A stretch of 64,000 nt of DNA from Variovorax boronicumulans (GCF_019352895.1 NZ_JAAAFX010000009.1:576764-640763); one strand, 5' to 3'; numbered from the stretch's first letter, positions 50,125-59,584 are shown. A program made the numbers and translations. The notes: generated by a model from the letters alone, not told the origin.

Positions 50125-50903
50125 GAGGGCTGCGTGTTTTCCAGGAGAGGTTTGCGCCTTACGTCGACCAGTACGTGCTGATCGGGGGCACGGCAGCGAG
50201 CCTGACGATGGAGGAGGCCGGGCTGGAGTTCCGGGCCACCAAAGACCTGGACATCGTGTTGCACGTGGAGGTGCTGACGCCGGCATTTGGCGAGGCCTTC
50301 TGGCAATTCGTCGAGGACGGCGGCTATGAGATCCGCCAGGCCAGCGACACGGGACGCCCGATCTTCTATCGCTTTCAGAAGCCTGTTGACGATCGCTACC
50401 CGGCGATGGTCGAACTGTTCGCCAGAGCGCCCGACGGACTGCGGCCCGCTGAAGGCAGTCGACTGACACCGATACCCCTGGACGAGGCCGTCTCCAGCTT
50501 GTCCGCCATCCTGCTGGACGAGGGCTACTATGCTTTCGTCATGGCCGGGCGCCGTGAAGTCCTGGGCCTGCCCTGCATCGCAGAGGATCGACTCATCCCG
50601 CTCAAGGCCATCGCCTGGCTGGAACTGACGGCGCGGAAAACGCAAGGCGCCCAGGTGGATGCCAAGGACGTCCGCAAGCACCTGAACGACGTGCTGCGAC
50701 TCTCTCAACTGCTGACGCCCGTCACACGCATTCCGCTCGATCCAAAGATCAGCAGCGACATGAAGCGCTTTCTGGTCGCGGTGGCAGCCGATACGTCCAT
50801 CGACCTCAGGGCGCTCCAGCTTGGGAAGCTCGCAATGGGCGATGTGGTGACCCGTCTCGCACAGGCCTATGGCATTGAACTGCCACCGCAAGGGGGCGGA
50901 TGA
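50118..50903 (+). CDS. AbiEii-like nucleotidyltransferase (putative toxin)
   Basis: A 261-residue nucleotidyltransferase. The glycine pair in VLIGGTAASL (G23, G24) is followed by RATKDLDIVL with D43 and D45 as metal ligands, the R-x-T-x-D-x-D form seen in AbiEii. The C-terminal helical part (RLIPLKAIAWLELTARKTQGAQVDAKDVRKHLNDV) gives the lysine and the Lys-Asp/His-x-x-Asp elements of that family. AbiEii-type toxins transfer nucleotides and arrest growth during phage infection. The start overlaps the AbiEi-like gene by 7 bases. The large helicase gene begins 59 bases downstream in the same direction and may be co-transcribed. Confidence 0.72.
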   Translation: MVRGLRVFQERFAPYVDQYVLIGGTAASLTMEEAGLEFRATKDLDIVLHVEVLTPAFGEAFWQFVEDGGYEIRQASDTGRPIFYRFQKPVDDRYPAMVELFARAPDGLRPAEGSRLTPIPLDEAVSSLSAILLDEGYYAFVMAGRREVLGLPCIAEDRLIPLKAIAWLELTARKTQGAQVDAKDVRKHLNDVLRLSQLLTPVTRIPLDPKISSDMKRFLVAVAADTSIDLRALQLGKLAMGDVVTRLAQAYGIELPPQGGG

Positions 50904-50952
50904 CAAGCGATCGGGCGCAGGGACTGTCGACTCGTCGCTGACCTCGCACGCA

Positions 50953-50984
50953 TCCATGCAAAATGACCCGCATCAATGCATGGA
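50953..50984. repeat. 8-bp inverted repeat across the helicase start
   Basis: TCCATGCA (50953-50960) and TGCATGGA (50977-50984) are perfect inverted repeats 16 bases apart, enclosing the proposed ATG at 50963. In RNA this would form a hairpin that masks the start codon; in DNA it could be an operator between the NTase and helicase genes. Confidence 0.4.
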
Positions 50985-53900
50985 ACGAGCGAATGAACGG
51001 CCCCGACAACGAAGCGCGAGAAGAAGACGGAAGCAACCCGAATACCGCCTCTGAACCGGGCCAGCCGATCCCCTCGACCGGGCCGGTGGCCGTCGAGATC
51101 GAAGCCGACCCCACGCTCGGCTACGCCTCCATCCAGAACGCCGTGCCCGTGGTGCGGGCCCTTCGGATCAGGAACAGTGGCGCCCACGCGCTGGAACACA
51201 TCGAAGTCGTCGTGAGCTGCAACCCGCGCTTCGCCGAGGGCATCATGCTGCGCTTCGAGCGCCTGGCGCCCGGCGAATCGCGCCGCATCTCGCCGCTCGA
51301 CCTCCAGCCGGACCATGCCTACCTGGCGCAATTGCAGGAGGCTGTGACGGCCACGATCGGCGTCACCGTGCGCTCCGGTACGACGGAACTGGGCCAAGCC
51401 AGCCAGGCGGTCCAGGTGCTGGCCTACGACCAGTGGGCCGGCACCCGTGCCTTGCCCGAACTGCTGGCGGCCTTCTGCATGCCCAACAATCCGGCGGTCG
51501 ACGTGTGGGTCGGCAAGGCCTCGGCGCTGCTGCGCGGTGCGCACCACGAGCTCTTGATGAACGGCTACCAGTCGAAGAGCCGCGAGGTGGTGTGGAAGCA
51601 GGTCTCGGCCGTCTACAGCACGCTGGCCGCGGCGGGCTTGCACTATGCCGAGCCGCCGGCCTCCTTCGGCAGCGACGGCCAGAAGATCCGCACGCCCGAC
51701 CGCATCCTGGACGCCGGCGTGGCCACCTGCCTGGACCTGGCCATGCTCTTCGCCTCCTGCTTCGAGCAGGCCGGCCTGCGGCCGGTGGTGCTGATCAAGG
51801 AAGGCCATGCCTGGGTCGGCGTCTGGCTGCACCCCACGAGCTTCCCCGATCCGCTGACCGACGATCTGCTGGCCGTGCGCAAGCGGGTCGACAGCGGCGA
51901 GCTGCTGGTCTTCGAGACCACCGGCATCGCGCGCCACCACAGCCAGCGGCCCAGCCTCCGGATCGCGATGGAATCCGGCGGCGAGCATCTGCGGGACGAG
52001 GAGGGCTTCCGCTATGCCATCGACATTCATCGGGCGCGTGAAGTGCAGATCAAGCCGCTGCCCTCGCGCGCGGTGCCGGTCGCGCCCGGCGACGGTGCCA
52101 CCGAGGTGCAGCCGGGCGCGGTCATCGAACCGATGCCGCATCTGCCCGAACTCGACGCGGCCAACGCCGTCATCGACTTCCCGGTCGACGACACGCCCGA
52201 AGGGCGCCTTGCCAAGTGGAAGGCGCGCCTGCTCGACCTCACGCTGCGCAACAAGCTGCTGAACTTCAAGGTCACGAAGACCACGCTCAAGTTCGTCGCG
52301 CCCGAGCTGGCCCGGCTGGAAGACGTGCTGGCCGAGGGCAAGGACTTCAAGCTGCGCGCCGTGCCCGCGCTCATGGAAGGCGCCGACCCGCGCATGGCGC
52401 AGGTGCATGCGAACCGCGGCGGGCGTTCGCCGCTGGACGACATGGCGCTGCAGGCCCTGGACAACCGCGAGCTGCTGGCGGAGGTCAAGGCCGAGGAGCT
52501 CGACGCGCGGCTGCTGGCGATCCACACCGCCGCGCGCACCGGCCTCGAGGAAGGCGGCGCCAACACGCTGTACCTGGCGATCGGCCTGCTGCGCTGGACA
52601 GAGGACGAGAAGTCCGAGCGCCGGAACATGGCCCCCATCCTGCTGGTGCCGGTCACGCTGCAGCGCCAGTCGGTGCGTTCGGGTTTCCGTCTCACGCGGC
52701 ACGACGACGAGACCATCGTCAACCCGACCCTGCTGCAGTTCCTCAAGAGCAGCTTCGAGCTGCGCATTCCGGGGCTCGATGCGCTGCCCAGCGACGAGAA
52801 GGGGGTGGACGTCGAGCGCGTGTTGCAGGCCTTCCGCCTGGCCGTGGCCGAGATCAAGCATTGGGAGGTGCGCGAGGAGGCCTGCCTGGGCCTGTTCTCC
52901 TTCACCAAGTACCTGATGTGGAAGGACCTGCAGGACCGCACCGCGCAGCTCAAGGCCAACCGCGTGGTCCGGCACCTGATCGAGAACCCCGGCCAGCCCT
53001 TCGAACGCGACGGCGAGGCCGGCGAGTTCGACCGGCTCGACCAGAGCTTCAAGCCGCAGGACATCCTGGCGCCGCTGCTGTCGGATTCGTCGCAGCTGAA
53101 AGCGCTGTGCGCCGTCGACACCGGCCGCGACCTGGTGCTCGAAGGCCCGCCGGGCACGGGGAAGAGCCAGACCATCACCAACATCATTGCGCACAGCCTG
53201 GGCAAGGGAAAGACCGTGCTGTTCGTGTCCGAGAAGATGGCCGCGCTGTCGGTGGTGCATCGGCGGCTGGAGGCCATCGGGCTCGGGCCCTTCTGCCTGG
53301 AACTGCACTCGTCGAAATCGAAGAAGTCGGAGGTGCTGCAACAGCTGGGCATCGCGCTCGACGTGGCGGGCCAGCGCAGCACCGAGGACTGGTCGCGCGA
53401 GGCCGAGCGCCTGGCGCAGCTGCGCCAGGAACTCAACGGCCTGGTCGACGCGCTGCACCGGGCCTATCCCAACGGCCTGACGGTCTTCGACGCGATCGGC
53501 ACCTGTATCGGCTCGCCCAGCAAAGAAGCTTCGGCCATGCCCTGGTCGGACGCGCTGACGCACCAGCGCGCAGAGCTCGACCAGCTGCGCGAGATCGCGC
53601 GCAGCATGGCGACGCTGGCCGGCTCGATCGGCGGCCTCGATGCCCATCCGCTGCGCCTGATCGGCATGACCGAGTGGAGCCCAACCTGGAGCGACACGCT
53701 GCTGGCGGCCGGCCAGCAGTTGGTGACGCGGGTCGACGCGCTGCAGGCACGGTCGGCGGCGCTGGAGCCCGTGCTGGGCTTGCCGCTGACCGGCCTGAGC
53801 ATGGAAGGTTTCGCGCATCTCGATGCACTGGCCGACGAACTGCTCGGCGCTCCGAAGGTGCCGGTGAGCCTGGCGCGGCAGGCGCACGACAGCGGCGCGC

Positions 53901-56338
53901 GGGCGCGCGTGAACGCGCTGGTGCGCCATGGCACGGCGCGGGCAGGACATTGGGCGCGCATCGGCGCGGGATGGACGCCGACCCTCGCCAAACTGAACGG
54001 CACCGAACTGCTCGCCGAATGGTCGGCGGCCCGCGCGGCCTGGTGGTTGAGCGCCTTGCTCAGGAAGCGCGCCGTGACCGGCAAGCTCGCGGCCTTCCGC
54101 ACCGACGGCCAGCGGCCCACGGCCGCGCAGGTCGAGGCCATGCTGCAGCCGCTGGTCGACCTCAACGAAGAAGACCAGGTGCTGCGCGCGATGCAGGCCG
54201 AGGCGCAGAGCCTGCTCGAAGAGGTCTACCATGGCACCGGCACTGACTGGAACACCTTGGCTTCGCACGAGGCCTGGACCCACCGGTTCGCGGACGCCGT
54301 CGTGCGCCTGGCGGCCGGCGACGATCCGCGGGCCGCCGCGCTGCGCGCTTCGCTGCAGCCCCTGGTGGCCGAGAGCCGGGCCCTGCTCGAACCCGGCGCA
54401 CGCATTGGCCGCGATCTGCTGGCCTATCGCGCGGCCTGGCGCGAGATGCGCGAAGGCCTGGCCGAGGTCGAGGCACTGGCCCGGCCCGCCGCGCCGATCG
54501 TCGGCGATGGCCATGCCGATGGCGCGCTGGAACGCGTGCGCGGCGTGCTGGCCGGATGGCAGTCGGCCAGGCCGCGCCTGCAGACCTGGTGCCTGTGGCG
54601 CAATGCGCGGGACCGCGCCATTGCCGGCGGGCTGCAGGGACTGGTCGCCGACCTCGAGGCCGGCAAGGTCGCCCTGCAGGACATCGAAGCGCACTTCGAG
54701 TTCAGCTACCGGAACTGGTGGGCCAAGAAGGCCATCGACGTGGACCCGATCCTGCGCAACTTCGCGAGCGCGGAGCACGAGCGCAAGATCCGCGAATTCC
54801 GTGCCGCGGATGCCAACTTCCAGAAGCTCACCGAGCAATACCTGGCGGCCACGCTCGCGGCCAAGGTGCCGTCGTCGGCCGGCGTGGCCGCCAAGCCCAC
54901 CAGCGAGATGGGCCGGCTGCTGCGCGAACGGCAGAAGCAGCGCGCCCACATGCCGGTGCGCCAGCTGGTGCAGGCCATGCCGACACTGCTGCCGCAGCTC
55001 AAGCCCTGCCTGCTGATGTCGCCGCTGTCGGTGTCGCAGTACCTCGATGCAGGCTTCTCGCAGTTCGACCTGGTGATCTTCGACGAGGCCTCGCAGATCC
55101 CGGTCTGGGATGCCGTGGGGGTGATCGCGCGCGGCAAGCAGGTGGTGGTGGTGGGCGACCCCAAGCAGCTGCCGCCGACCAACTTCTTCAACAAGTCCTC
55201 GGACAGCGACGAAGCCAGCGCGGCCGACGACGAGCGCGTGGAGGACCTGGAGAGCATCCTCGACGAATGCATGGGCGCGGGCATGAACAAGCTGAGCCTG
55301 CAATGGCACTACCGCAGCCGACACGAGAGCCTGATCACCTTCAGCAACCACCGCTACTACGACGACTCGCTGATCACCTTCCCGTCGCCGGTCACGGACG
55401 ACCTGGCGGTGAAATTCCAGCGCGTGGCGGGCGTCTACGACCGCGGCGGCAGCCGCACCAACCGGGCCGAAGCCGAGGCGATCGTCGAAGGCATCGAGGC
55501 GCACTACCTCGATCCGAAGAAGCGCGAGCTGACGCTCGGTGTCGTGACCTTCAACCAGACCCAGCAGGCGTTGATCGACACCTTGCTGGATGCGCGCCGG
55601 CACGCCAACCCCGAACTCGACCGCGCCATCGCGGCCCAGGTGCGCGAGAAGCTCTTCGTCAAGAACCTGGAGAACGTGCAGGGTGACGAGCGCGACATCA
55701 TCTTCTTCTCGATCACCTACGGCCCCGACGCCGCGGGCAAGACGACCATGAACTTCGGGCCGCTGAACGGGGAGGGCGGCCATCGCCGGCTCAACGTGGC
55801 GATCTCGCGGGCGCGCGAAGGCGTGGTCATCTACAGCAGCCTGATGCCCGAGCAGATCGACCTGGCACGCGTGCGCGCGGCCGGCGTGCGCGACCTCAAG
55901 CACTACCTGGAATTCGCCATCCGCGGTGCACGCGCATTGGTGGAGCAGAAGGTGCCGACCGGGGTCGACCCGGAGAGCCCCTTCGAGGTGGCCGTGATCA
56001 AGGTGTTGCGCGAAGCCGGCTGGACGGTGCATCCGCAGGTGGGCTGCTCGGGCTACCGCATCGACCTGGCGGTGGTCGATCCACGGGCGCCGGGCCGCTA
56101 CCTGGTCGGCATCGAATGCGACGGCCGCGCCTATCACTCCGGCGCCACCGCACGCGACCGCGACCGGCTGCGCCAGCACGTGCTCGAAGGGCTGGGCTGG
56201 CAGATCCATCGCATCTGGTCGACGGACTGGTGGCTCGATCCGGAAGCGGAGGTGCGCAAGCTCAGGCTGTTGCTGGAGGGCTTGACGGCCGACGCAGCGG
56301 AGCCAGCACCGGCGGCCGAGGTGGCGGCCGCGCCCTGA
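50963..56338 (+). CDS. Giant DUF4011 superfamily 1 helicase with C-terminal Vsr-like nuclease domain (defence candidate)
   Basis: This 1791-residue protein has, in order: a transglutaminase-like region near 250-290 (GVATCLDLAMLFASCF, GHAWVGVWL), and a DUF4011 domain (about 413-540; RLAKWKARLLDLTLRNKLLNF). The split SF1 helicase core has Walker A EGPPGTGKSQT (about 726), Walker B VIFDEASQIP (about 1371), GDPKQLPPT, VQGDERDIIFFS (about 1572) and NVAISRAREGVVIYSS (about 1610). A restriction-like nuclease ends the chain (SPFEVAVIKVLREAG about 1671, IDLAVV, GIECDGRAYH about 1714). The DUF4011-helicase-Vsr layout is that of the single-gene anti-phage systems known as Hhe. It follows the AbiE-like pair on the same strand. 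The ATG at 50963 lacks a strong ribosome site; ATG 50993 is an alternative. Confidence 0.82.
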   Translation: MTRINAWNERMNGPDNEAREEDGSNPNTASEPGQPIPSTGPVAVEIEADPTLGYASIQNAVPVVRALRIRNSGAHALEHIEVVVSCNPRFAEGIMLRFERLAPGESRRISPLDLQPDHAYLAQLQEAVTATIGVTVRSGTTELGQASQAVQVLAYDQWAGTRALPELLAAFCMPNNPAVDVWVGKASALLRGAHHELLMNGYQSKSREVVWKQVSAVYSTLAAAGLHYAEPPASFGSDGQKIRTPDRILDAGVATCLDLAMLFASCFEQAGLRPVVLIKEGHAWVGVWLHPTSFPDPLTDDLLAVRKRVDSGELLVFETTGIARHHSQRPSLRIAMESGGEHLRDEEGFRYAIDIHRAREVQIKPLPSRAVPVAPGDGATEVQPGAVIEPMPHLPELDAANAVIDFPVDDTPEGRLAKWKARLLDLTLRNKLLNFKVTKTTLKFVAPELARLEDVLAEGKDFKLRAVPALMEGADPRMAQVHANRGGRSPLDDMALQALDNRELLAEVKAEELDARLLAIHTAARTGLEEGGANTLYLAIGLLRWTEDEKSERRNMAPILLVPVTLQRQSVRSGFRLTRHDDETIVNPTLLQFLKSSFELRIPGLDALPSDEKGVDVERVLQAFRLAVAEIKHWEVREEACLGLFSFTKYLMWKDLQDRTAQLKANRVVRHLIENPGQPFERDGEAGEFDRLDQSFKPQDILAPLLSDSSQLKALCAVDTGRDLVLEGPPGTGKSQTITNIIAHSLGKGKTVLFVSEKMAALSVVHRRLEAIGLGPFCLELHSSKSKKSEVLQQLGIALDVAGQRSTEDWSREAERLAQLRQELNGLVDALHRAYPNGLTVFDAIGTCIGSPSKEASAMPWSDALTHQRAELDQLREIARSMATLAGSIGGLDAHPLRLIGMTEWSPTWSDTLLAAGQQLVTRVDALQARSAALEPVLGLPLTGLSMEGFAHLDALADELLGAPKVPVSLARQAHDSGARARVNALVRHGTARAGHWARIGAGWTPTLAKLNGTELLAEWSAARAAWWLSALLRKRAVTGKLAAFRTDGQRPTAAQVEAMLQPLVDLNEEDQVLRAMQAEAQSLLEEVYHGTGTDWNTLASHEAWTHRFADAVVRLAAGDDPRAAALRASLQPLVAESRALLEPGARIGRDLLAYRAAWREMREGLAEVEALARPAAPIVGDGHADGALERVRGVLAGWQSARPRLQTWCLWRNARDRAIAGGLQGLVADLEAGKVALQDIEAHFEFSYRNWWAKKAIDVDPILRNFASAEHERKIREFRAADANFQKLTEQYLAATLAAKVPSSAGVAAKPTSEMGRLLRERQKQRAHMPVRQLVQAMPTLLPQLKPCLLMSPLSVSQYLDAGFSQFDLVIFDEASQIPVWDAVGVIARGKQVVVVGDPKQLPPTNFFNKSSDSDEASAADDERVEDLESILDECMGAGMNKLSLQWHYRSRHESLITFSNHRYYDDSLITFPSPVTDDLAVKFQRVAGVYDRGGSRTNRAEAEAIVEGIEAHYLDPKKRELTLGVVTFNQTQQALIDTLLDARRHANPELDRAIAAQVREKLFVKNLENVQGDERDIIFFSITYGPDAAGKTTMNFGPLNGEGGHRRLNVAISRAREGVVIYSSLMPEQIDLARVRAAGVRDLKHYLEFAIRGARALVEQKVPTGVDPESPFEVAVIKVLREAGWTVHPQVGCSGYRIDLAVVDPRAPGRYLVGIECDGRAYHSGATARDRDRLRQHVLEGLGWQIHRIWSTDWWLDPEAEVRKLRLLLEGLTADAAEPAPAAEVAAAP

Positions 56339-56360
56339 GCCCTGAGCGAGGGCGCGGCCG
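56325..56360. terminator. Strong bidirectional hairpin after the helicase gene
   Basis: CGGCCGCGCCCT (56325-56336) and AGGGCGCGGCCG (56349-56360) form a perfect 12-bp GC-only-rich stem with a 12-base loop containing the helicase stop codon. It separates the helicase from the convergent small gene. No T-tract. Confidence 0.5.
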
Positions 56361-56375
56361 GCGGTCCGAAGCGCG

Positions 56376-56912
56376 CTACGGTCGCTTCGGGTCCCGATGC
56401 GGATTCGGCCACCGGTCCTGCGGCCCCTCGGTGCGCAGCAGCGCGTCGGCAGGTTGCCGGTAGTCCTCGTCCTTCCATTCGGGCGGCCTGCGCCAGATGG
56501 CGTGCCAGAGGGCGACATGGAGCGGAAGCGCGTCAGCCTTGACGCGTTCCCAGTCGTGCTTGAGCAGCAGGGCGATGCGCTCGATGAACACGTCCATGTC
56601 GGTCGCGTCCTGGAAAAACAGGCGGTCGAAGTGCTCGAGGATCTCGACGTCGAGCGGGTCCTTGGGATTGAGCGAGGTCGCCAGCTTCGCGCGGAGCTTC
56701 CAGATCCGCCCGGGCATCGACGCCTGGACCGGAAGCAGCTGGAACTCTGCGATCTCCGCGGCGAGCGCGCGCATGTCGCTGCGCCACTTCGCTCGTTCGC
56801 CGCTCACGCTGGCGATCTGGATCGCATGCGCGTCCTTGCGGAAGGCGATGAAACCGACGGCCACGCCAGCCAGCGCGGGCCAGAGGGTGGCCGCCTTGAA
56901 GAGTTCGATCAT
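56376..56912 (-). CDS. Small single-pass membrane protein of unknown function
   Basis: I do not recognise this protein of 178 residues. It starts MIELFKAATLWPALAGVAVGFIAF, one membrane-spanning helix at about residues 6-24. A basic linker follows and then a soluble, helix-rich cytoplasmic part (GERAKWRSDMRALAAEIAEFQLLP; DVEILEHFDRLFFQDATDMDVFIERIALLLKHDWERVK). A proline-rich, charged tail ends it. The start at 56912 is set by the membrane helix; a frame open from 57164 has no support. It converges on the helicase gene. Position at the edge of a defence-like island makes a membrane-effector or anchoring role conceivable, but nothing proves it. Confidence 0.6.
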   Translation of the reverse strand: MIELFKAATLWPALAGVAVGFIAFRKDAHAIQIASVSGERAKWRSDMRALAAEIAEFQLLPVQASMPGRIWKLRAKLATSLNPKDPLDVEILEHFDRLFFQDATDMDVFIERIALLLKHDWERVKADALPLHVALWHAIWRRPPEWKDEDYRQPADALLRTEGPQDRWPNPHRDPKRP

Positions 56913-57162
56913 GTTCGATGCCAGGGCGAGGCAGATGCCTGGCCCATTCTGCCGCTTTAGTCCGCGGTCCGTGGAGACGCGCTGCGCGGCGCATCGTGGC
57001 GCGACGGCAGGTGCCCGAATCCCCGGGACAAGGCGGCGCCCCTGGCTGCGGGCAAGAGTCCGGGCGCGTTGAGACAAGAAGCGCACGGTCGATCCGCTTA
57101 GCCTTTCCCGGCAGGCCGGCGCCCCGGCCGCGATCCCCTGTCCCCCGGAGAAAAGCACCGCC

Positions 57163-58206
57163 ATGACCTACATCGCCGCCGCCGAGCGCTACCAACAAAT
57201 GCACTACCGTCACACCGGCCGCAGCGGGCTCAAGCTGCCCGTGCTGTCGCTGGGCCTGTGGCACAACTTCGGCGACAGCACGCCCTTCGAGCGCCAGCGC
57301 GACATGCTGCGCACCGCCTTCGACCTGGGCATCACGCACTTCGACCTGGCCAACAACTACGGCCCGCCCTTCGGCAGCGCCGAGAGCAACTTCGGCCGCC
57401 ACCTGAAGGAAGACTTCCGCACGCACCGCGACGAGCTGGTGATTTCCACCAAGGCCGGCTGGAGCATGTGGCCCGGGCCCTACGGGCGCGGCGGTGGCTC
57501 GCGCAAGCACGTCCTCGCCAGCCTCGACCAGTCGCTCGGGCGCATGGGCCTGGACCACGTCGACATCTTCTACTCGCACCGTTTCGATGCCGACACGCCG
57601 CTCGAGGAGACGGCCGCCGCCTATGCGAGCGCGGTGCGGCAGGGCAAGGCACTGTATGTGGGCATCTCCTCGTACTCGGCCCACAAGACGCGCGAGTTCG
57701 CGGCGCTGCTGGCCTCGCATCAGGTGCCGCTGCTGATCCATCAGCCGGCCTACAACATGCTCAACCGCTGGATCGAGCCGGAGCTCACCGGCACGCTCGA
57801 GACGCTGGGCGCGGGCTGCATCGCCTTCACGCCGCTGGCACAGGGCCTGCTCACGGACAAGTACCTGAACGGCATCCCGGCCGATGCGCGCATCAACCAG
57901 CCGGGCGGCGATTCGCTGCCGGCCTCGCACCTGAGCGAACGCAACCTGGCGGCCGTCCGCATGCTCGACGAACTGGCCCGGGGCCGCGGCCAGACGCTGG
58001 CTCAGATGGCGGTGGCCTGGATCCTGCGGGATCGGCGCATGACCTCGGTGCTCATCGGTGCCAGCAGCGCCCGCCAGATCCGGGAGAACGTGAAGGCGCT
58101 CGAACGCCTGGACTTCACCGCCGCCGAATTGGCGGAGATCGATCGGCACCTGATCGATGGCGGCGTGAACCTCTGGGAAAAGCCTTCGACCGACCAGCGG
58201 ATCTGA
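57163..58206 (+). CDS. Aldo/keto reductase, YghZ (L-glyceraldehyde-3-phosphate reductase) type
   Basis: This 347-residue NADPH enzyme reduces aldehydes. It is of the YghZ/Gpr group: MHYRHTGRSGLKLPVLSLGLWHNFGD start, the catalytic Asp-Tyr pair in HFDLANNYGPPFGSAE, lysine in ISTKAGW, histidine in FYSHRFD, and LYVGISSYSAHKTREFAALL. The C-terminus VLIGASSARQIRENV contacts the NADP phosphate. GGAGAAAA lies upstream of the ATG. It stands alone, with a 250-base promoter-like gap to the porin. Probable role in detoxifying reactive aldehydes such as methylglyoxal. Confidence 0.9.
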   Translation: MTYIAAAERYQQMHYRHTGRSGLKLPVLSLGLWHNFGDSTPFERQRDMLRTAFDLGITHFDLANNYGPPFGSAESNFGRHLKEDFRTHRDELVISTKAGWSMWPGPYGRGGGSRKHVLASLDQSLGRMGLDHVDIFYSHRFDADTPLEETAAAYASAVRQGKALYVGISSYSAHKTREFAALLASHQVPLLIHQPAYNMLNRWIEPELTGTLETLGAGCIAFTPLAQGLLTDKYLNGIPADARINQPGGDSLPASHLSERNLAAVRMLDELARGRGQTLAQMAVAWILRDRRMTSVLIGASSARQIRENVKALERLDFTAAELAEIDRHLIDGGVNLWEKPSTDQRI

Positions 58207-58456
58207 TGCATGTCCGTGTGTCGCATCGATGTCCGACTTGATTGCAAATGAACGGAAAACCGCCAAAAGAAGCCGATGCGGCAATTTGCAAGTTGTTGAA
58301 CGTATTGGAACAAGAGGGAGCGCGGTGGCCTGAAATAACCTGAAAGCACCGGCATGACACGAGAGGAGGAATCAATTCCATGTGCGTGCCGGAGCTGCGT
58401 TTTTCCCACGTTGAAAACGCATGGTTCTTTCATCTCGGAACACTGAAGGTATTGAA

Positions 58457-59584
58457 ATGATCAAGCGTTGTATTTTGGGTGCTGTCGCTGCCATCTCCTT
58501 TTCTGCGCACGCCCAGAGTTCGGTCACCATCTACGGGATCATCGATGCCGGCCTGACCTACATCGACAATGAACGCGGCTACAGCGAATACCGGTTTGCG
58601 GACGGCGCCAATTACGGCAACCGCCTCGGATTCCGCGGCGCGGAGGATCTGGGCGGCGGACTGCGCGCGCTGTTCAACCTGGAAATGGGCTTCAACCTGA
58701 AGAACGGTACCTTGGCGCAGGGCGGCCGCGGCTTCGGCCGGCAGGCCTGGGTCGGCCTCGAGAGTGCGTCGCTGGGCACCCTCACCGCCGGCCGCCAGTA
58801 CGACTTCGTGCGGGAGTACCTGACCCAGTTCAACTACGGCGGCTTCGCCAGCGTCTACGCGGGCCACCAGGGCGACTACGACCGCATTTCCGGCAAGCAG
58901 ATGGACAACTCGGTGAAGTACCTGAGCCCGAATTTCGGCGGCTTCACCTTCGGCGCCATGTTCGCTTTCGGCGAGCAGATCGACGCCTTCAAGAAGAAGA
59001 GCCAGTTCAGCCTGGGCAGCGGCTACCGGAACGGCGCGCTCACCATCGGCGCGGCCTACGTGCGCATCAACGACACCACGGTCTTCCCGTACGCCCAGAC
59101 CGGCGTGTACTCGTTCATGGGCCTGCCCTCGGCGGCGCAGGGCCCGACGCCCAACAGCGTGGTCGACTTCTACCCGGTCACGGGCGCCGGCTTCACCGTC
59201 GACAAGCAGGAGGTGGCCGGCATCGGCGCGAGCTACAAGTTCGAGAAGTTCCTGCTGGCGGCGAACACCACGGCCACCCGTTTCACCAAGGGCGCCAACA
59301 GCACCACGCAGAACGTCTACGAGATCGGCGGCATGTACTTCCTCGACGGCCCGTGGGCGCTGGTCGGCGGCTACCAGCACGTGACCATGGAAGACGACAA
59401 GTGGAACCAGTACACCGGGGCGGTGCGCTACAGCTTCTCGAAGCGCACCACGGTCTACGCCTCGGTGTCGTACCTGCGCAGTTCGTCGAAGGTCAACGCC
59501 TCGCAGGGAGCGGCCTTCTACATGCAGCCATCGAGCGACAACGCGCAGACGACCTACCGCGTCGCGCTCGTGCACTCGTTCTGA
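58457..59584 (+). CDS. Gram-negative trimeric porin (Burkholderiales OmpC-like)
   Basis: A 375-residue outer-membrane porin with a Sec signal peptide (MIKRCILGAVAAISFSAHAQ, cleaved before SSVTIYG). The mature chain is the 16-strand pattern of betaproteobacterial porins: SSVTIYGIIDAGLTYIDNE, NRLGFRGAEDLGGGLRALFNLEMGFN, RQAWVGLESASLGTLTAGRQYDF, and the terminal strand TTYRVALVHSF ending in phenylalanine for BAM insertion. The start at 58457 is chosen for the signal peptide; AAGG lies 8 bases upstream. A more distal start at 58421 is excluded. It allows passive entry of small hydrophilic solutes, and could serve the transport and oxygenase genes that follow. Confidence 0.92.
   Translation: MIKRCILGAVAAISFSAHAQSSVTIYGIIDAGLTYIDNERGYSEYRFADGANYGNRLGFRGAEDLGGGLRALFNLEMGFNLKNGTLAQGGRGFGRQAWVGLESASLGTLTAGRQYDFVREYLTQFNYGGFASVYAGHQGDYDRISGKQMDNSVKYLSPNFGGFTFGAMFAFGEQIDAFKKKSQFSLGSGYRNGALTIGAAYVRINDTTVFPYAQTGVYSFMGLPSAAQGPTPNSVVDFYPVTGAGFTVDKQEVAGIGASYKFEKFLLAANTTATRFTKGANSTTQNVYEIGGMYFLDGPWALVGGYQHVTMEDDKWNQYTGAVRYSFSKRTTVYASVSYLRSSSKVNASQGAAFYMQPSSDNAQTTYRVALVHSF

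Noticed and set aside
50867-56518. An 1883-codon antisense frame opposite the DUF4011 helicase
   Set aside because: Same shadow effect; the plus-strand protein has complete helicase and nuclease motifs, the antisense translation none.
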